NCBI GenBank assembly: GCA_025966135.1
Contig: JAOPVP010000015.1
Coordinates: forward strand, 1-40,895
Direction of reading: 5' to 3'
Length of the DNA: 40,895 bases
From: Frankiales bacterium
Lineage (GTDB): Bacteria; Actinomycetota; Actinomycetes; Mycobacteriales; SCTD01
In this document: one piece after another, positions 38,207 to 40,895 of the stretch
Layout: each line of letters opens with the position of its first letter
Position numbering within the stretch: the stretch's first letter is position 1
Notes under the pieces: model-generated
Database searches by the model: none
What the model saw: the letters and a program-made list of their open reading frames with translations, nothing else
What the model was told of the DNA's origin: nothing
Position numbers and translations under genes: made by a program

Positions 38207-39445
38207 TCAGCTCAGGATCTGGTGGCCCTTCCCGACCACGACGATTCCCGAGTCGGTCCGAGTGAACCCGCGGGCCCGGTCAGCGTCCGGGTCGACGCCG
38301 ATCGTGGCGCCAGGCCAGACGACGACGTTCTTGTCGAGGATCGCGTTCTTCACGATCGCGCCCTGGCCGACATCCACCCCATGCATGAGCACACTTGCCT
38401 CGACGTCGGCGCGGTCGTGCACCCGTACCCCCGGCGACAGGATCGACCGACGCACGGTGCTCCCCGAGACGATGACGCCCTGGCTGACCAAAGAGTCGGT
38501 CGCCATCCCGACCCGTCCGGGCTCATCGAACACGAACTTCGCGGGAGGCAACGACGGCGAGCTGCTGAGGATGGGCCACTGCCGGTTGTAGAGGTTGAAG
38601 ACCGGGTGGATCGAGACCAGGTCCATGTGCGCGTCGTAGTAGGAGTCGAGCGTCCCGACGTCCCGCCAGTAGCCCCTGTCTCGATCGGTGGCGCCGGGCA
38701 CCTCGTTCTGGGCGAAGTCGTAAACCTGGGCTCCCTGGCGCTCGACCATCATCGGGATGATGTTGCCGCCCATGTCGTGGACGGACCCCTCGTCGCCGGC
38801 GTCGAGTTTGACCGCATCCAGAAGCGCCTCGGTGGTGAACACGTAGTTGCCCATCGAGGCGTAGACCATGTCCGGGTCGTCGGGCAGGCCCGGAGGGTTG
38901 TCCGGTTTCTCCAGGAAGCCCTCGATGGTCCGGCCGTCCGCCGCGGTCTGGATGACGCCGAACCCCTTGGCCTCCGACCGCGGGACCCGGATCCCGGCGA
39001 CGGTCACACCCGCGCCGCTTGCCACGTGCTGCTCGACCAGCTGCCGCGGATCCATCCGGTACACGTGGTCGGCACCGAAGACCACGATGTGATCGGGCTG
39101 GTCGTCGTACACGAGATTGAGGCTCTGATGGATGGCGTCGGCACTGCCTCGGAACCACTGCGGACCGAGTCGCTGCTGGGCCGGGACGGGGGTGATGTAG
39201 TTGCCGAGCAGGGTCGACATCCGCCAGGTGGTGGTGATGTGGCGGTCGAGCGAGTGCGACTTGTACTGCGTCAGCACGACGATGCGCAGGTAGCCGGCGT
39301 TGACGAGGTTCGACAGGACGAAGTCGACAAGGCGGTAGATCCCGCCGAACGGGACGGCTGGCTTCGCCCGGTCGGCCGTCAACGGGTTGAGGCGCTTGCC
39401 TTCCCCTCCTGCAAGGACGATCCCCAAGACCCGCGGCTCTGCCAT
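38207..39445 (-). CDS. glgC: Glucose-1-phosphate adenylyltransferase
   Basis: The 412-residue enzyme makes ADP-glucose from glucose 1-phosphate and ATP, the committed step of glycogen and maltose-1-phosphate synthesis. Visible are [41 protein letters not shown] (6-46, nucleotide binding), [21 protein letters not shown] (catalytic Asp region), FLEKPD (sugar-phosphate Lys) and a C-terminal left-handed beta-helix with hexapeptide-like repeats. ATG 39445 begins [16 protein letters not shown]; the frame is open further upstream only over glgM. A short GGATGG precedes it. It diverges from glgM across 31 bp, as for mycobacterial glgC and Rv1212c. Confidence 0.95.
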   Translation of the reverse strand: MAEPRVLGIVLAGGEGKRLNPLTADRAKPAVPFGGIYRLVDFVLSNLVNAGYLRIVVLTQYKSHSLDRHITTTWRMSTLLGNYITPVPAQQRLGPQWFRGSADAIHQSLNLVYDDQPDHIVVFGADHVYRMDPRQLVEQHVASGAGVTVAGIRVPRSEAKGFGVIQTAADGRTIEGFLEKPDNPPGLPDDPDMVYASMGNYVFTTEALLDAVKLDAGDEGSVHDMGGNIIPMMVERQGAQVYDFAQNEVPGATDRDRGYWRDVGTLDSYYDAHMDLVSIHPVFNLYNRQWPILSSSPSLPPAKFVFDEPGRVGMATDSLVSQGVIVSGSTVRRSILSPGVRVHDRADVEASVLMHGVDVGQGAIVKNAILDKNVVVWPGATIGVDPDADRARGFTRTDSGIVVVGKGHQILS

Positions 39446-39463
39446 GGCCCCATCCTGTCCCAC

Positions 39464-39469
39464 TAGGTT
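39464..39469 (+). promoter_or_regulatory. -10 hexamer TAGGTT for glgM
   Basis: TAGGTT ends 7 nt before ATG 39477, with no Shine-Dalgarno between. The same 31-bp interval must hold the glgC promoter elements on the other strand. Confidence 0.5.
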
Positions 39470-39476
39470 CACGGAT

Positions 39477-40607
39477 ATGCGCATCGGGATCTTGACACGC
39501 GAGTGGCCGCCTGAGGTGTACGGCGGAGCGGGGGTCCACGTCGAGTACCTGGCCCGCGAGCTCCGGTCCCTGGTCGAGGTGGACGTCCATGCCTTTGGCG
39601 GCGACGGTGCCGTCGTCCACTCCCCCGATCCGGCACTGGCGTCGGCGAACGCGGCGCTGCAAACGCTGTCGGTCGACCTTCGCATGGCCGCCGCCCTCGA
39701 GGGCTGCGACGTGCTGCACTCCCACACCTGGTACGCCGACATGGCCGGCCACCTCGGGTCCTTGCTGTTCGACGTACCGCACGTGGTGACGACGCACTCG
39801 CTCGAGCCGCACCGGCCGTGGAAGGCCGACCAGCTCGGCGGCGGCTATCGGGTGTCGTCCTGGGCGGAGAAGGTCGCGTTGCACGACGCCGCTGCCGTCA
39901 TCGCGGTGTCCAACGGGATGCGCGACGACGTGCTGGCGGCCTACCCGGGGCTGGATCCGTCACGAGTTCACGTGGTGCACAACGGGATCGACACCGTGGA
40001 GTACGCGGACGTTGCTTCCGTCGACGTCCTCGAGGGCTTGGGCGTGGACCCCTCGGAGCCCTACGCGATCTTCGTCGGACGGATCACCCATCAGAAGGGG
40101 GTGGAGCACCTGCTCCGCTCCGCGGCTTCCTGGCCGGGTCAGTTCGTCTTCTGCGCCGGGGCGCCGGACACCCCCGAGATCGCTGCCTCGGTGGCCGGCC
40201 TGGTGGCCGACCTGAAGGCCTCGCGGCCGGGCGTCATCTGGGTGCAGGAGATGAAGCCACGTGCGGAGATCATCCAGCTCCTGTCGCATGCCACCGTGTT
40301 CGTCTGCCCCTCCATCTACGAGCCCCTCGGGATCGTCAACCTCGAGGCGATGTCCTGCGGGACAGCCGTGGTGGCCTCGCGCGTCGGTGGGATCCCCGAG
40401 GTCGTGGTGGACGGTGAGACCGGGCTGCTGGTCGACCTCGGGCCGTCCTTCGAGCACGACCTGGCCGTCGCCGTACGGTCCATGCTGGAGGACCCAGCGC
40501 GGGCGTCGCTCATGGGCGCAGCCGGCCGGGCACGCGCGGTGTCGGAGTTCTCCTGGAGCACGATCGCCGAGCGGACCGTCGAGGTGTACGACTCCGTTCT
40601 GCGCTGA
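39477..40607 (+). CDS. glgM: GT4 glycosyltransferase, actinobacterial GlgA/GlgM type
   Basis: The 376-residue GT4 enzyme is of the actinobacterial "glycogen synthase" type, much shorter than GT5 GlgA (about 480). From mycobacterial work, enzymes of this kind (Rv1212c, GlgM) transfer glucose from ADP-glucose to glucose 1-phosphate to give maltose 1-phosphate for GlgE. Visible are [21 protein letters not shown] (4-24, donor loop), [32 protein letters not shown] and the GT4 EX7E region [35 protein letters not shown] 39477 follows TAGGTT by 7 nt. Divergent pairing with glgC, which supplies its donor, supports the role. The glgM call rests on synteny and length. Confidence 0.85.
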   Translation: MRIGILTREWPPEVYGGAGVHVEYLARELRSLVEVDVHAFGGDGAVVHSPDPALASANAALQTLSVDLRMAAALEGCDVLHSHTWYADMAGHLGSLLFDVPHVVTTHSLEPHRPWKADQLGGGYRVSSWAEKVALHDAAAVIAVSNGMRDDVLAAYPGLDPSRVHVVHNGIDTVEYADVASVDVLEGLGVDPSEPYAIFVGRITHQKGVEHLLRSAASWPGQFVFCAGAPDTPEIAASVAGLVADLKASRPGVIWVQEMKPRAEIIQLLSHATVFVCPSIYEPLGIVNLEAMSCGTAVVASRVGGIPEVVVDGETGLLVDLGPSFEHDLAVAVRSMLEDPARASLMGAAGRARAVSEFSWSTIAERTVEVYDSVLR

Positions 40608-40630
40608 TGTGGCCGCCGACTGTTTCGAGC

Positions 40631-40680
40631 GTTGACGGTCGGGCTAAGTGGGCCCTGGACGGGACGCCCCGACCCTCAAC
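40631..40680. terminator. Long-stem hairpin between glgM and the right-edge gene
   Basis: GTTGACGGTCGGG (40631-40643) pairs with CCCGACCCTCAAC at the other end with one mismatch, giving a 13-bp stem around a 24-nt loop. It lies between two convergent stop codons, as expected for a bidirectional terminator. Confidence 0.6.
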
Positions 40681-40895
40681 TAACGGCTCACCAGCTCAGC
40701 CCGCGCCTGTTTGACCTGCAACGGCGTACCGGGGCCCGTCGTCTGCGCGGTGCCGAAGACGTCTCGCTGCTGCCCACCATCCACAGTGAACGTGCCCGTC
40801 CACGTGATCACCACGTACGGCGCTACTGACCCGGTGTCCGCGTACCGATGTATGACGTCGGAGGCGTCTCGCCGGCCCGGGCCCGCGTCGAGCGC
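40680..40895 (-). CDS. C-terminal 71 residues of a gene cut by the right edge
   Basis: The minus strand is open from base 40895 to a TAG at 40682-40680. The product reads HRYADTGSVAPYVVITWTGT with a following FTVDGGQQRDVFGTAQTTGP and ends QVKQARAELVSR. The alternating hydrophobic strands, the Thr/Gly/Val-rich composition and the absence of charged helices suggest an immunoglobulin-like or PKD-like beta domain of a secreted or surface protein. The start lies outside the window. It converges on glgM with a hairpin in between. I cannot name the family. Confidence 0.65.
   Translation of the reverse strand, partial: ALDAGPGRRDASDVIHRYADTGSVAPYVVITWTGTFTVDGGQQRDVFGTAQTTGPGTPLQVKQARAELVSR

Overview
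The window is chromosomal DNA from a high-GC Gram-positive bacterium of the Actinomycetota. The signs are very high GC, frequent GTG starts, many families confined to that phylum (DUF3093, DUF3105, DUF3159, DUF3710, DUF4193, the DUF222/13E12 HNH family) and gene orders shared with mycobacteria from memory: glpD-tetR-agpS-dagK resembles Rv2249c-Rv2252, and the block from the RNA methyltransferase to DUF3093, plus DUF4193, resembles Rv2689c-Rv2699c. A Propionibacteriales or Micrococcales member is plausible, but the sequence does not prove a genus. No rRNA, tRNA, CRISPR array, insertion sequence or prophage was seen.

Layout. Positions 1-5030: a cut-off small gene, a pair of Gfo/Idh/MocA oxidoreductases (one fused to a ThuA-like domain), a degenerate GGDEF protein and a divergent aldonolactone/alditol oxidase ending at two hairpins. 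5031-10200: a hypothetical protein, maf-dusB, and convergent dxs with a small hypothetical gene. 10203-14671: glpD-tetR diverging from an alkyl-DHAP-synthase-like flavoprotein and a diacylglycerol kinase, a glycerolipid module. 14707-15963: an AbiEi/DUF559-like gene bracketed by two 82-bp repeats, next to a G-run tract. 15964-24199: RNA methyltransferase and KimA-like K+ importer, diverging from two TrkA/RCK proteins; then dut-DUF3710-OB fold-DUF3159, diverging from an SDR and DUF3093. 24209-29561: amidase, SCP2-hydrolase fusion, drug exporter, hypothetical protein, DUF4193. 29751-33771: a TetR-acyl-CoA dehydrogenase-MBL operon diverging from an alpha/beta hydrolase, with two near-identical palindromic operators between them. 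33791-40895: DUF3105 and M23 lipoproteins, Ohr, HNH protein, VOC protein, divergent glgC/glgM and a cut-off gene at the right edge.

A recurring feature is a TAnnnT hexamer 6-8 nt before the chosen start codon, without a Shine-Dalgarno sequence. This is the layout of leaderless mRNAs. It was used to place about 15 starts, several far inside longer open frames. The strongest candidates for something not yet described are the repeat-bracketed AbiEi/DUF559 gene and the twin-palindrome MBL/acyl-CoA dehydrogenase/hydrolase divergon; the K+ importer lying beside RCK subunits that have no visible Trk channel is also notable.
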